DNA of 48,207 nt from Phaeobacter sp. GTDB lineage: Bacteria > Pseudomonadota > Alphaproteobacteria > Rhodobacterales > Rhodobacteraceae. Each line of letters begins with the position of its first letter. Position 1 is the first letter of the stretch. A program made the translations under genes and the position numbers. The stretch spans positions 1 through 48,207 of the forward strand of contig NZ_JAJDWC010000087.1 in the NCBI RefSeq assembly GCF_022825805.1, in the 5' to 3' direction. Below, in pieces: positions 7,798-17,074 of the stretch. Below the pieces are notes generated by a model. The model had not been told where the DNA came from, searched no databases, and was given only the letters and a program-made list of their open reading frames with translations.

Positions 7798-10759
7798 GGA
7801 GCTTCTCCCCTTCTGGATCAACAAAATGGCTGCTGACGATCTCAACCAGCAGTTCCTGACGTTCAAGCGGGTTGACCAGACGCAGCTGTTCCCCCATGCG
7901 CTCTGCGCCCCGTTTGACAAACCCCAGCGCAATTGCTGTCCCAAGGGTCGGTGAATAGGCCGCCGAGGTCACATATCCCTGATCATGCGCCGCATCCACG
8001 GGTCCGCCAGCCGCCATCAGATGGCCCCCGGCAGGCAAGCTTTGCACCGGTGTGACAGGCTTCAGACCAACCAGACGCAACCCATCCTCAGCCGCCAGAC
8101 CAGGGCGTTGGCTCAGAACATGCCCGATATAGTCCTTCTTGCTCGACAGCATGCGACCAAGACCGAGGTTCGCCGCACTGGTGGTGCCGTTCAGCTCGTT
8201 GCCCGCCGCATGGCCCTTTTCGATGCGCATCACCCCCAGCGCCTCGGTGCCATAAGGCCTGACATCAAAGGCCTGGCCCGCGTCCATCAGCTCCCGCATC
8301 AGCGCGTCGCCATACCGGGTGGGCACCGCAATTTCATACGCCAGCTCCCCCGAAAACGAGATCCGAAACAACCGCGCCGGACAGCCACCACAAACAGTGA
8401 CCTCACCGCAGGCCATGAAGGGAAACGCCTCATTGGACAGGTCATAGTCCGGGTCAACAATCTTCTGTAGCAGCTTGCGCGCGTTGGGTCCGGCGACCGC
8501 GTATTGCGCCCAGGCCTCGGTTGTGGAGATCAGTTGCACATCCATCTCCGGGCAAAGACACTGCCGCACGAACTCCATGTTCTGATAGACAAGGGCCGCA
8601 TTGGCCGTGGTGGTGGTGACGACGAAATGATCCTCTGCCAGACGCGCCGCCGTGCCATCATCATAGGCTACACCATCTTCGCGCAGCATGACGCCATAGC
8701 GCACTTTGCCAACCGGTAAGCCGGCAAACCCATTGGCATAGATCATGTTCAAAAAAGCCGCCGCATCCGTGCCCTGCACATCAATCTTGCCCAGGGTGGT
8801 CACATCACAAACGCCTACAGATTTCCGCGTCTGGGTCACCTCTCGGTCAACGCTCTGGCGCCAATGGGTCTCTCCCGGTTTGGGAAACCATTGCGCGCGC
8901 AGCCAATTGCCAACCTCGACAAAGACCGCGCCCTGCTCCTCCGCCCACGTATGGCTTGGGGTCAAGCGGGTGGGATGAAACGCCTGGCCCACAGCACGGC
9001 CCGCAAGCGCGCCCATGGAAACCGGCGTATAAGGCGGACGAAAGATCGTCGTACCCGTCTGCGCAATCGATTTGCCGGTCAACTCCGCCATAACGGCGAG
9101 CGCTCCGACGTTGGAGGTTTTACCCTGATCCGTGGCCATACCGAGGGTCGTGTAGCGTTTCAGATGCTCCACCGCGGTGAAGTTTTCCTGATGGGCCAGT
9201 TTGACATCCTTCACGGTGACATCGTTCTGGAAATCAAGCCACGCCCGCTTTTCCCCGGCGACCTGCCAGAATGGCGTGATCGCGACGGCCGCGTCTTCCG
9301 CTTCGGGCAGCTCCGGCGCGGCAGCAGCCATGCCCAAATCCGCCAGTGCCGCAATCGCCTGCGCTGCCCCAGAGCGCAACGCCGCCGCCGTCGACAGCTC
9401 CCCAGCCGCCGCTCCGGCCACATATTGACCCGCAGGCAGGTTGCCGCCGGGCACAAAGGCGTGGATGTCCTCGTTCCACACCGGTCTGCCGCGTTGGTGA
9501 CAGGTCAGGCCGAGGTTCGGGTTCCACCCCCCAGACATGGCCAGACCACCGCAGGCGATCTCCCGCGTCTGGCCATTTGCCAACTGCACGGTCACTGATC
9601 CAAGACCAAGCCGACCCCGCGTGTTGACGATGCGCGCGCCTGCCAGCACCTCGATCCCATCAATGCGTGGCGCGTCGGGGCGTACATCAACGACTGCGGG
9701 CACCGCAACACCCTTCGCGCGCAGGTCTCGCGCGGTTTGATGGGCATCGTCATTGTTGGCAAAAACCACAACAGACGCCGCCGGTGTCGCGGCCCAGCGG
9801 TTGGCGTAGGCGCGCACCGCACCAGCCAGCATCACCCCAGGGCGGTCATTGTTTTCAAAGGCAATTGGACGCTCGATCGCGCCCGCCGCGACCACCGCTC
9901 GTTTGGAATAAATGCGCCACAAGGTCTGCCGGGGTTTACCCGCCGCAGGTGCCACCAGATGATCGGCGTTACGCTCAACCGCGCCGTAGATCCCGTGATC
10001 ATAGGCCCCGAACACGGTTGTTCGCATCATTGTGCGGACATTCGGCAGGCTGTCCAATTCCGCCAGAACCTGCGCCGTCCAGTCGGCACCGGACAGATCG
10101 GACAGCGCTTGTGTCTCGCTCAGCAGGCGACCACCGAAACGGAAATCTTCGTCTGCCAAGATGACCTGCGCGCCCGCGCGCCCCGCCGTCAACGCCGCCG
10201 ACAACCCGGCCGGACCGGCACCAATGACCAATAGGTCACAATGCAAAAACCCTTTGTCATAGGCGTCTGGGTCATCCTGCCCCGTCAGACTGCCCAGCCC
10301 GGCGGCCTTGCGGATTATCGGCTCATAGAGTTTTTCCCAGAACGCTTTCGGCCACATGAAGGTCTTGTAGTAAAACCCCGCGGTCAAAAACGTCGAAAAC
10401 CGATCGTTGATCGCCATCATGTCGTGGCGCAGTGACGGCCAGCGGTTCTGTGACTGGGCCTCCAGCCCGTCATACAGCTCTGCCACCGTAGCGCGGGTGT
10501 TTGGCTCCTGGCGACCGTCACGGCGCAGCTCCACCAGGGCGTTGGGCTCTTCACTACCCGCACTCAGCAGTCCCCGGGGGCGATGATATTTGAACGACCG
10601 CCCCATCAGCTGCACGCCATTTGCCATCAGCGCGGAGGCCAGCGTGTCCCCGGCGTGGCCCTGGAAAGTCTTGCCATCGAACTGAAAATTCAGCGTCTGG
10701 TCGCGGTCAATCAACCCGCCCGTCAGACGATTGCGCAAAGGCGCTCCAGCCACAGTCAT
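7790..10759 (-). CDS. soxA: Sarcosine oxidase alpha subunit
   Basis: The large subunit of sarcosine oxidase, 989 residues against a usual length near 1,000. The enzyme oxidises sarcosine to glycine, with tetrahydrofolate accepting the one-carbon unit and O2 giving H2O2. Order of parts: an N-terminal ferredoxin-like domain (about 15-100, GHAGDTLASALMANGVQLMGRSFKYHRPRG pattern), an FAD/NAD-binding Rossmann domain starting at LLVIGAGPAGLSAALTAGRAG (near 175-195), and a C-terminal GcvT/aminomethyltransferase domain from about 590 (YTPVSMGALAGRA, then WRQSVDREVTQTRKSVGVCDVTTLGKIDV) that binds folate. Coupled by ATGA to soxD upstream and overlapping soxG downstream, so all subunits are made from one message. 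Confidence 0.95.
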   Translation of the reverse strand: MTVAGAPLRNRLTGGLIDRDQTLNFQFDGKTFQGHAGDTLASALMANGVQLMGRSFKYHRPRGLLSAGSEEPNALVELRRDGRQEPNTRATVAELYDGLEAQSQNRWPSLRHDMMAINDRFSTFLTAGFYYKTFMWPKAFWEKLYEPIIRKAAGLGSLTGQDDPDAYDKGFLHCDLLVIGAGPAGLSAALTAGRAGAQVILADEDFRFGGRLLSETQALSDLSGADWTAQVLAELDSLPNVRTMMRTTVFGAYDHGIYGAVERNADHLVAPAAGKPRQTLWRIYSKRAVVAAGAIERPIAFENNDRPGVMLAGAVRAYANRWAATPAASVVVFANNDDAHQTARDLRAKGVAVPAVVDVRPDAPRIDGIEVLAGARIVNTRGRLGLGSVTVQLANGQTREIACGGLAMSGGWNPNLGLTCHQRGRPVWNEDIHAFVPGGNLPAGQYVAGAAAGELSTAAALRSGAAQAIAALADLGMAAAAPELPEAEDAAVAITPFWQVAGEKRAWLDFQNDVTVKDVKLAHQENFTAVEHLKRYTTLGMATDQGKTSNVGALAVMAELTGKSIAQTGTTIFRPPYTPVSMGALAGRAVGQAFHPTRLTPSHTWAEEQGAVFVEVGNWLRAQWFPKPGETHWRQSVDREVTQTRKSVGVCDVTTLGKIDVQGTDAAAFLNMIYANGFAGLPVGKVRYGVMLREDGVAYDDGTAARLAEDHFVVTTTTANAALVYQNMEFVRQCLCPEMDVQLISTTEAWAQYAVAGPNARKLLQKIVDPDYDLSNEAFPFMACGEVTVCGGCPARLFRISFSGELAYEIAVPTRYGDALMRELMDAGQAFDVRPYGTEALGVMRIEKGHAAGNELNGTTSAANLGLGRMLSSKKDYIGHVLSQRPGLAAEDGLRLVGLKPVTPVQSLPAGGHLMAAGGPVDAAHDQGYVTSAAYSPTLGTAIALGFVKRGAERMGEQLRLVNPLERQELLVEIVSSHFVDPEGEKLRA

Positions 10760-11064
10760 CCGCGTGTCTCCCCGGCTGTGCGCGCCGCGCGGCGGGCCAA
10801 GGCCACGTCGCGCGCCAATTCGACGTTCTGGATTTCATGGGTGCCCGTGTCGCGGGTCACGACAAGCCAGGACCGATCACCCTGCTCGTGAAACCACAAC
10901 TCACGATGGGTTCCAGCCGGATTATCCCGCAGATAGAGATACTCGTGAAATTGCTGCAAAGCCGTTTCGGACAGCCAGTAAGGCCGGTTCAACAGCTCTG
11001 CATCGCCAAGATAGGTGAACTCCTGCGCATCGCGCGGCCCCAGAAGCGGGTGGTTGATGATCAT
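10756..11064 (-). CDS. soxD: Sarcosine oxidase delta subunit, zinc ligands missing
   Basis: The delta subunit, 102 residues. In well-studied SoxD proteins (e.g. Corynebacterium) a zinc ion is held by Cys6, Cys9, His59 and Cys63. Here the N-terminal CPxCGxR motif reads HPLLGPRD (residues 5-12) and the later H..GC motif reads WFHEQGDRSW, so only His59 is left and Cys63 is Asp63. The fold signature is otherwise intact (GPRDAQEFTYLGDAELLNRP, RDNPAGTHRELWFHE, RDTGTHEI). It therefore looks like a genuine delta subunit of a branch that does not bind zinc. It lies 12 bases after soxB and overlaps soxA by four bases. Confidence 0.88.
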   Translation of the reverse strand: MIINHPLLGPRDAQEFTYLGDAELLNRPYWLSETALQQFHEYLYLRDNPAGTHRELWFHEQGDRSWLVVTRDTGTHEIQNVELARDVALARRAARTAGETRG

Positions 11065-11076
11065 CGCGTCAATCCC

Positions 11077-12327
11077 TCAGTGCAGGTTCGGTTGGGCACC
11101 CTGGCCCTTTTCATCAATCATGTGACCGCTCATAAACCGGTCCAGACGATAGGCGGCAGCTGTGTCATGCGGGCGATCCGTGTGCAGCAGATGCGCAAAG
11201 CAGTAGCCCGCAGCGGGCGTTGCCTTGAACCCGCCATAGCACCAGCCACCATTGAAATAGAGACCGTCGATATGGGTCTTGTCGATGAAGGGCGAGCCAT
11301 CCATGGACATGTCCATAATGCCGCCCCAACTGCGCAAAAGACGCGCACGACCCAGGGCCGGGATCAACGCCATGCCGCTTTCCACGACATCTTCGACAAC
11401 CGGCAGATTGCCGCGCTGCGCATAGGAATTGTACATGTCGATATCACCGCCAAACACCAGACCGCCCTTGTCCGATTGGCTGCAATAGAAATGCCCGGCC
11501 CCAAAGGTGATCACACCGGGGATGAACGGTTTCAGCCCCTCGGAGACGAAAGCCTGCAAAACATGGCTTTCGATCGGCAGCCGCATGCCGGCCAGCCCCA
11601 TCACGCGGCTGGAATTACCGGCCACCGACACGCCCACCTTGCCCGCGGAGATGTAGCCGCGTGTGGTGTCGACGCCGAGCACTTTGCCATCTTCGATGCG
11701 CAGGCCGGTGACCTCACAGTTTTGCAGGATATCCACGCCGCGCATGTCAGCGCCGCGAGCATATCCCCAGGCGACGGCATCATGCCGCACAGTGCCGCCA
11801 CGCCGATGCAACAGCCCGCCTTTGATGGGGAAACGTGCATCATCGAAATTGAGAAACGGATAGAGCGCGCGCACACCCGCGGGATCCAGCAGTTCGGCAT
11901 CCGACCCATGCAGGATCATGGCGTTGCCACGACGACGGGCGGCGTCGCGTTGGGCATCGGTATGAACGAGGTTCAGAATGCCACGCTGGCTGACCATGGC
12001 ATTGTAGTTGAGATCCTGCTCCAGGTTCTCCCACAGTTTCAACGAGAATTCATAAAACGGCGCGTTGCCGTCCAACAGGTAGTTGGAGCGAATGATCGTG
12101 GTGTTGCGACCGACATTGCCGCCACCGATCCAACCCTTCTCCAGGACAGCGATCCGTGCCGCCTCGAATTCCTTGGCCAGATAATAAGCGGTCGCAAGCC
12201 CATGACCGCCGCCGCCGATAATGACGTAGTCATAGTGAGGCTGCGGTTCGGGATCGCGCCATTGTGGCCGCCAACCCTTGTGACCAGTCAGCGCTTCCTT
12301 GATCAATCTGAACGCAGAATACCGCAT
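11077..12327 (-). CDS. soxB: Sarcosine oxidase beta subunit
   Basis: The catalytic flavoprotein subunit, 416 residues, matching the family. A Rossmann FAD site (DYVIIGGGGHGLATAYYLA, near 33-51) is followed by the conserved GRNTTIIRSNYL (73-84). The His that binds FMN covalently is visible as His182 in GGTVRHDAVAWGYARGA. Sarcosine is oxidised at its FAD and electrons pass to FMN, which reacts with O2. I start at the ATG at 12327 (MRYSAF), which has AGGAG five bases upstream; 104 further codons of open frame upstream are not coding. First gene of the operon, preceded by repeated TGYCCG-like half-sites at 12373-12420. Confidence 0.95.
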   Translation of the reverse strand: MRYSAFRLIKEALTGHKGWRPQWRDPEPQPHYDYVIIGGGGHGLATAYYLAKEFEAARIAVLEKGWIGGGNVGRNTTIIRSNYLLDGNAPFYEFSLKLWENLEQDLNYNAMVSQRGILNLVHTDAQRDAARRRGNAMILHGSDAELLDPAGVRALYPFLNFDDARFPIKGGLLHRRGGTVRHDAVAWGYARGADMRGVDILQNCEVTGLRIEDGKVLGVDTTRGYISAGKVGVSVAGNSSRVMGLAGMRLPIESHVLQAFVSEGLKPFIPGVITFGAGHFYCSQSDKGGLVFGGDIDMYNSYAQRGNLPVVEDVVESGMALIPALGRARLLRSWGGIMDMSMDGSPFIDKTHIDGLYFNGGWCYGGFKATPAAGYCFAHLLHTDRPHDTAAAYRLDRFMSGHMIDEKGQGAQPNLH

Positions 12328-12372
12328 GACGACTCCTGTTGTTTTCAGGATACGTGATGCGCCAAAACAGGC

Positions 12373-12420
12373 TTCGGGCACATGGCCGCTTTCGGACAAG
12401 TTTGTAGCCAAAATCGACAA
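12373..12420 (-). promoter_or_regulatory. Candidate activator half-sites upstream of soxB
   Basis: Read on the minus strand, three similar hexamers (TGTCGA, TGTCCG, TGCCCG) follow each other with starts 21 and 18 bases apart, about 45-90 bases before the soxB start. AraC-type regulators bind such direct repeats about two helical turns apart next to the promoter, and the GlxA/GbdR-like gene nearby is an obvious candidate. A perfect 10-base palindrome TTTGGCCAAA also lies at 12501-12510. The rest of this 318-base gap (12328-12645) holds only the terminator of the next gene. Confidence 0.3.
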
Positions 12421-12564
12421 AACCCAGAACCAGCGCCAATCTAGGTCCGCCTGCAATGCGACGCTGCATCCAACCGCAAAGCGCATATGCAGTTGCGATG
12501 TTTGGCCAAAACGACGTCTCGCAAAGGGCCAGGGTTCTGGTCTGCACCTGGAGGCGGCAAACAC

Positions 12565-12590
12565 GAAAGGGCGCCCCAGCGGGACGCCCC
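12565..12590 (-). terminator. Terminator of the chemoreceptor gene
   Basis: On the minus strand a GC-rich stem (GGGCG-T-CCC paired with GGGCGCCC, one bulged T, loop GCTG) is followed by TTTC. It lies 56 bases after the stop of the chemoreceptor gene and would shield soxB from read-through. Confidence 0.65.
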
Positions 12591-12645
12591 AATACGCTTG
12601 ATCTCTGGCCTGACAGTCTATCGACTGCATGCGCGGCACTATACC

Positions 12646-14790
12646 TCAGGCGCTGCGCAATGAAGGCTCTGCGACCTCATCGGCCAGTGTCGGCTCGGTC
12701 GCTGCATCGGCAAAGGTCTGATCAAACCGGAAGCCTGAAATCAACTCCGCCAGCTTTCTTGCATCGCCGTCCAGCAACTGGCTGGCCGCCGTCGCCTCCT
12801 CAACCATGGCGGCATTCTGCTGCGTCACCTGATCCAACTGGCTGACACCGATGTTGATTTCATTCAGCCCCGTCGACTGCTCTGACGCGCCTTCGGCAAT
12901 GCCAGAGATCAGTTCGGACACATGATTGATGCGATCCACGATTTTCGTCAGAGCACCACCGGCCTTGCCAACCTGGTTGACCCCCCGGTCGACATGCTGC
13001 GAGCTCTCTTCGATCAGGGTTTTGATCTCCATCGCCGCATCAGAGGAACGCTGCGCCAATGCCCGCACCTCAGAGGCGACCACTGCAAAACCACGACCCG
13101 CATCGCCGGCACGGGCTGCTTCAACGCCTGCATTCAGCGCCAACAAATTGGTCTGGAACGCAATGTCATCGATCACCGTGATGATCTTGGAAATGTGGTT
13201 CGACGAGCTTTCGATTTCGGTCATCGCCGCCACAGCCCCCTGCACCACTTCGCCGCTCATTTCGGCTTCGGCGCGGGTTTCCGACATGGTGGTTTCCACA
13301 CGTCTGGCCCCATCCGCCGAAGAGCGCACGCTGGCGGTCAGCTCCTCCAGCGCGGCGGCGGTTTGTTCCAGCGTGGCCGCTTGGCTTTCGGTGCGATAGG
13401 ACAGATCACCGGATGATTGGCTGATCTCCGCAGCACCATTGCGAATGCTGTCCGAGGTGTCCGCAATGGTCATAAATGCCGCATTGAGCGAGGACACCGT
13501 ATTGTTGAAATCCTTGCGTAGCTGTTCATAAGACTCAGGAAACTGCGCCCCGATCTTGACCGAAAGATCCCCGTTTGACAGCGACGCCAACTGGTCGCTG
13601 AGCGTTTGCATCACCTCATTCTGGGCTGCTTCGCGGTCTTTCTGCTCGGCTTCAAGCCGCAAGGCAGAGGTGCGCATGGCGAGGGACTCATCTTTGAAGG
13701 TCTGGATCGCAAGCGCCATCCGGCTCAGCTCGTCCTTGCGTTCCAGCCCCTCGATGGTCACATCAAAATCACCGCTGGCAAAGGCATGGACCGCTGCGGT
13801 CAACGCCTTGATCCGGCGGATCATGGCTTCGAAACAGAACAGCGCAAAGGCGACCGCAATCAGCGACGCCACGGCTGACCATCCCATCACCTGCATCAGC
13901 GCCGTGTAGCTGCGCTGCTCCACCTCCTTGGCATAGGACACAACCCGCTCACTCAGCGCGACCTCTTGTTTGCGCAACAGCTCGATCCATTGCGTGGAGG
14001 TGGCGAACCACTGTGGGCCAGAGAGTTTCGACACATCTTTATCGGCATAGGCCAGGATCATCCGCTCGCGCAAAGCCTCCAGGGTCTGATATTCGTTAGA
14101 GGCCTGCAGATTGGTCAACCACTGGGGCTCTTTCAGGCTGCGTCCGGCCTCGCTCAGCATGGACTGCTGGGCGCCTGACAGCGAAACAAACCGATCGTGC
14201 AGCGCCAGATCGAACCCCCGCCCGATCCCGACTGCGCCCATCGCGCGTTCAAGCCCCGCCAGTTCCTTCACCGCGCTGACCAAGAAACGCGTCTGTTGAA
14301 GAGCGGGAAAATCGCTCGACCCTGTGATCGCGATCGTATCACGAGACAGCGCCAGCAAATCATTGATCATGCTGGTGTAAAATCCGGCCATTTCAGGAAC
14401 TTTGACCGCGATACCATCCACGTTCAACCGCATCTCTGACAATTGTGACAGAGCCGTTTCGATTTCGCCAAACAGACCAGCACGCTCCTGCCGGATCAGT
14501 TGGACCTGCTCGTTGACAGCCGCGATGGCCTGGTCGGTCAATGCGCGCTGCTCTGGCACGTTGGTTTTGAACACCGCCCCCTTGGAGGACAAAAACCCTG
14601 CAGAATATCCCCGTTCCTTCTGCAACTCATGAATGAGATCGCCCAGAACCCCCTCTTCAACGGTTTTTGCCACCGCTTTGATGGCTTTGCTGTGAATGGA
14701 CCGCTGGGCACTGACCTCCAGATAGGTGAACGCGCCAACCAGCCCAAACAACGGACCAATCACCAGCAGCATTATCAATCGAAGTCGCAT
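12646..14790 (-). CDS. Methyl-accepting chemotaxis protein with NIT sensor domain
   Basis: A transmembrane chemoreceptor of 714 residues. Order: first membrane span (about 4-25), a helical periplasmic domain with the ELQKERGYSAGFLSS signature of NIT (nitrate/nitrite-sensing) domains near 50-70, second span (about 300-325, SAVASLIAVAFALFCFEAMI), HAMP domains (RRIKALTAAVHAFASGDFDVTIEG and a second around SLSNGDLSVKIG), then the MCP signalling hairpin with IAFQTNLLALNAGVEAARAGDAGRGFAVVASEVRAL-type tip. No C-terminal CheR/CheB tether pentapeptide is visible (ends SLRSA). I prefer the ATG at 14790, which has GGGGGT just before it; the ATG at 14802 has none. The ligand is unknown; NIT domains are named for nitrate and nitrite but members sense other small molecules. 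Confidence 0.92.
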   Translation of the reverse strand: MRLRLIMLLVIGPLFGLVGAFTYLEVSAQRSIHSKAIKAVAKTVEEGVLGDLIHELQKERGYSAGFLSSKGAVFKTNVPEQRALTDQAIAAVNEQVQLIRQERAGLFGEIETALSQLSEMRLNVDGIAVKVPEMAGFYTSMINDLLALSRDTIAITGSSDFPALQQTRFLVSAVKELAGLERAMGAVGIGRGFDLALHDRFVSLSGAQQSMLSEAGRSLKEPQWLTNLQASNEYQTLEALRERMILAYADKDVSKLSGPQWFATSTQWIELLRKQEVALSERVVSYAKEVEQRSYTALMQVMGWSAVASLIAVAFALFCFEAMIRRIKALTAAVHAFASGDFDVTIEGLERKDELSRMALAIQTFKDESLAMRTSALRLEAEQKDREAAQNEVMQTLSDQLASLSNGDLSVKIGAQFPESYEQLRKDFNNTVSSLNAAFMTIADTSDSIRNGAAEISQSSGDLSYRTESQAATLEQTAAALEELTASVRSSADGARRVETTMSETRAEAEMSGEVVQGAVAAMTEIESSSNHISKIITVIDDIAFQTNLLALNAGVEAARAGDAGRGFAVVASEVRALAQRSSDAAMEIKTLIEESSQHVDRGVNQVGKAGGALTKIVDRINHVSELISGIAEGASEQSTGLNEINIGVSQLDQVTQQNAAMVEEATAASQLLDGDARKLAELISGFRFDQTFADAATEPTLADEVAEPSLRSA

Positions 14791-14802
14791 TGTGACCCCC
14801 AT

Positions 14803-15257
14803 AACTTGTACTATACCACCTAGACGGTATCCGTTATTAATTTACATTCTGTGACCAAGCCGATCTGGCGTGAAAACACATTCTATTTTTCAGATACATC
14901 TAAAATGTCACTTTTTCGATTGAACCCGTTGATTTCGATAGAAACGCATACGACCGAAGCGTCCGAAACCTACGTTAACCACACAACATCAGACACCTAG
15001 GGAACGCGCACTCAAACCGTCAAAGCCACAGCGCAGGCATTCGATTCACAAAACCATCATTCCCGATAATTTTAGCTTTTTACGCAAAACAGAGCTCTTT
15101 CACTTATTCAACACACCAACTCAGCCAGGTTCAGCAGCATTGCAAGGGCTGCCGCAAGACATAACCCCACAGTCGGATAGCCCAAACACGTATGGCGTGC
15201 AGATTACGCGCCTGATCAGCCCGATCATTCACAGCGGTCCTCTTGATTTCCGTCTTT
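14803..15257. other. Long intergenic region without a recognised gene
   Basis: This stretch between the divergent chemoreceptor and gap genes is AT-richer than its surroundings. No open frame in it looks coding and I see no RNA gene. It should hold the promoters of both genes; near its right end TTGATT (15243-15248) sits just before the LacI-type operator of gap and could be a -35 element. Confidence 0.5.
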
Positions 15258-15269
15258 GTTAGCGATAAC
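15258..15269. promoter_or_regulatory. LacI-family operator upstream of gap
   Basis: GTTAGCGATAAC is a near-perfect palindrome and matches 11 of 12 bases of the perfect GTTAGCGCTAAC palindrome upstream of pgi (39743-39754). A further GCTAAC half-site follows at 15276-15281. It lies 65 bases before the gap start. Such GTTAGCGCTAAC sites are typical of LacI-family sugar regulators; the regulator gene itself is not in the window. Confidence 0.6.
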
Positions 15270-15333
15270 GATGCCGCTAACACCGACGGCGGCGCGCGAC
15301 CAGTCCGCCAAAACAACAAGCGGGAGCGCCCCC

Positions 15334-16341
15334 ATGACCCTGAACATTGCCATCAACGGATTTGGACGCATCGGCCGGGGCGTATTGCGCGCCCTGCTTG
15401 AGGCGGATGCGTCGGACATCGCCGTGGTAGCCATCAATGATCTGGCCCCAGCAGAGACCCTGGCCCATCTGTTGAAATACGACAGCGTGCATGGACGCCT
15501 GACTGCGAAGGTGACTATTGATGGCGACACCTTAAAGGTAGGCCGCCAGAACATCCGCCTGACGGCAATCCGCAACCCGGAGGAGCTGCCCTGGCAAGAT
15601 GTGGACATCGCTTATGAATGCACGGGCCTGTTCACCAGCCGGGATACTGCCGCAAAACACCTGCAAAACGGCTCCAAACGCGTGCTGATTTCAGCGCCGG
15701 GCAAAGATGCGGACCGCACCGTCGTATTCGGCGTGAACCATGGCGATCTGACCGCAGCGGATGTCATCGTCTCGAACGCGTCCTGCACCACCAATTGCCT
15801 CGCACCACTGGCCAAGGTGCTGGACGACAGTTTTGGGATCAAAACCGGGTATATGACCACCATCCACGCCTACACCGGTGATCAGCCTACACATGACACC
15901 AGCCACAAGGATCTTTACCGCGCGCGGGCAGCAGCCTTGTCGATGATCCCAACCTCCACAGGCGCCGCACGCGCCATTGCCGAGGTCCTGCCACAGCTGA
16001 AAGGTCGCTTGGAAGGCTCTGCCATCCGGGTGCCGACGCCAAATGTATCTGTTGTGGATCTCAGCTTTGTGCCGGTCCAACCCGCAAGTGTTGAGGCGAT
16101 CAACGCCGCCATCAAAGCCGCCTCAGAAGGCCCGCTCGCTGGCATCCTCTCCTATGAAACGGATCCGCTTGTGTCGACAGATTTCAACCACGACTCCCAT
16201 TCATCCTGTTTCGCCGCGCCCCAAACCGCGGTGACAGCTGATGGGCTAGTCCGGGTGGTCAGCTGGTATGACAATGAATGGGGATTTGCCAATCGCATGG
16301 TCGACACCGGCCGCTGCATGGGTGCCCTGTTGCAAGGTTAA
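15334..16341 (+). CDS. gap: Glyceraldehyde-3-phosphate dehydrogenase
   Basis: Converts glyceraldehyde 3-phosphate, NAD and phosphate to 1,3-bisphosphoglycerate, 335 residues, normal length. Seen: the NAD-binding start INGFGRIGRGVLRALLE (residues 5-21), Asp in VVAINDLAP that favours NAD over NADP, the catalytic Cys in SNASCTTNCLAP (near 150) and the C-terminal SWYDNEWGFANRM. The ATG at 15334 has GGGAG eight bases upstream; in-frame codons back to 15256 run through the operator and are not coding. It stands alone between a chemoreceptor and chrR, but shares an operator type with the pgi-zwf-edd-eda operon 24 kb away, so it is probably co-regulated with Entner-Doudoroff glycolysis. Confidence 0.95.
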   Translation: MTLNIAINGFGRIGRGVLRALLEADASDIAVVAINDLAPAETLAHLLKYDSVHGRLTAKVTIDGDTLKVGRQNIRLTAIRNPEELPWQDVDIAYECTGLFTSRDTAAKHLQNGSKRVLISAPGKDADRTVVFGVNHGDLTAADVIVSNASCTTNCLAPLAKVLDDSFGIKTGYMTTIHAYTGDQPTHDTSHKDLYRARAAALSMIPTSTGAARAIAEVLPQLKGRLEGSAIRVPTPNVSVVDLSFVPVQPASVEAINAAIKAASEGPLAGILSYETDPLVSTDFNHDSHSSCFAAPQTAVTADGLVRVVSWYDNEWGFANRMVDTGRCMGALLQG

Positions 16342-16383
16342 ACCGGGGCCAACAAAACAGGCCAACGAAAAAGGCCAACGAAC

Positions 16384-16411
16384 AAAGGCTGCCCTAGAGA
16401 GGCAGCCTTTT
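16384..16411. terminator. Terminator between gap and chrR
   Basis: A perfect 10-base stem (AAAGGCTGCC at 16384-16393, GGCAGCCTTT at 16401-16410) with a 7-base loop and a short T run, between convergent genes, so probably bidirectional. Confidence 0.85.
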
Positions 16412-16438
16412 GCATGTTTTATACCGATGTACGACCTG

Positions 16439-17074
16439 TCAGATCCGGAAAATAGGCTGCAACAAGCGCGGTACAAAAGACCGGAACCGCAGGGCTGCAT
16501 CGGTGGCCGCCAGGCAGATACATGGCATACCGTCATCTGCGATGGGCGTATGTTCCAGGTCATCATCTGCCACTTCGACGTCGCCGACGCCAAAGTATCC
16601 GGTTTCATCGCGGAACGCGCCCTGCAGAACCAATGTCAGCTCCAGACCGTTGTGGCCGTGATCCGGTACCGCCTGCCCTGATGGGATATACAACAGACGC
16701 ACGGTGCCCTGATCATCCTCGCTCAGGATCGACTGGCGCACCCCCATGCCAAGCGGTGTCCACTTCGGTGGCAAACCGCCGAGCGCTTCCATCACTGGCG
16801 CCGGGAAAATACCGGACCGTTCAAACCGCGGCGCCTCTTCAAAAGGGTCGTCCAACTGATCGAACACGCGCTGGCGCAAATCGCCGGAGACATCCTGCGT
16901 GGCGTAGCTGTCGAGGACCGACCCGCCAACTGCCTCATGGGCCGCAACCCGGGTGCGGCAGCGATCACACATGGACAAATGCGACGCCACGACCAGCGAA
17001 TAGGCGTGCGGCAGGCTCCCGGCTACATAGGCGACCATGATATGGTCGGGAATATGATGGCTCACGCTGGTCAT
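16439..17074 (-). CDS. chrR: ChrR-type anti-sigma factor
   Basis: A 211-residue zinc anti-sigma factor that holds RpoE inactive until singlet oxygen or related stress. The N-terminal ZAS domain has the zinc ligands His6/His7, His32, Cys36 and Cys39 (HLSMCDRC). The C-terminal cupin-like domain (about 95-195) keeps the second-metal ligands His139, His141, Glu145 and His175 (PDHGHNGLE, LEHTP), which match His141/143, Glu147 and His177 of Rhodobacter sphaeroides ChrR. These ligands are needed there for the singlet-oxygen response. Coupled to rpoE by ATGA, as is usual for sigma/anti-sigma pairs. Confidence 0.93.
   Translation of the reverse strand: MTSVSHHIPDHIMVAYVAGSLPHAYSLVVASHLSMCDRCRTRVAAHEAVGGSVLDSYATQDVSGDLRQRVFDQLDDPFEEAPRFERSGIFPAPVMEALGGLPPKWTPLGMGVRQSILSEDDQGTVRLLYIPSGQAVPDHGHNGLELTLVLQGAFRDETGYFGVGDVEVADDDLEHTPIADDGMPCICLAATDAALRFRSFVPRLLQPIFRI

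Noticed and set aside
10621..12357. 578-codon plus-strand open frame antisense to soxD/soxB
   Set aside because: Covers conserved soxB and soxD on the other strand and shows no family motif.
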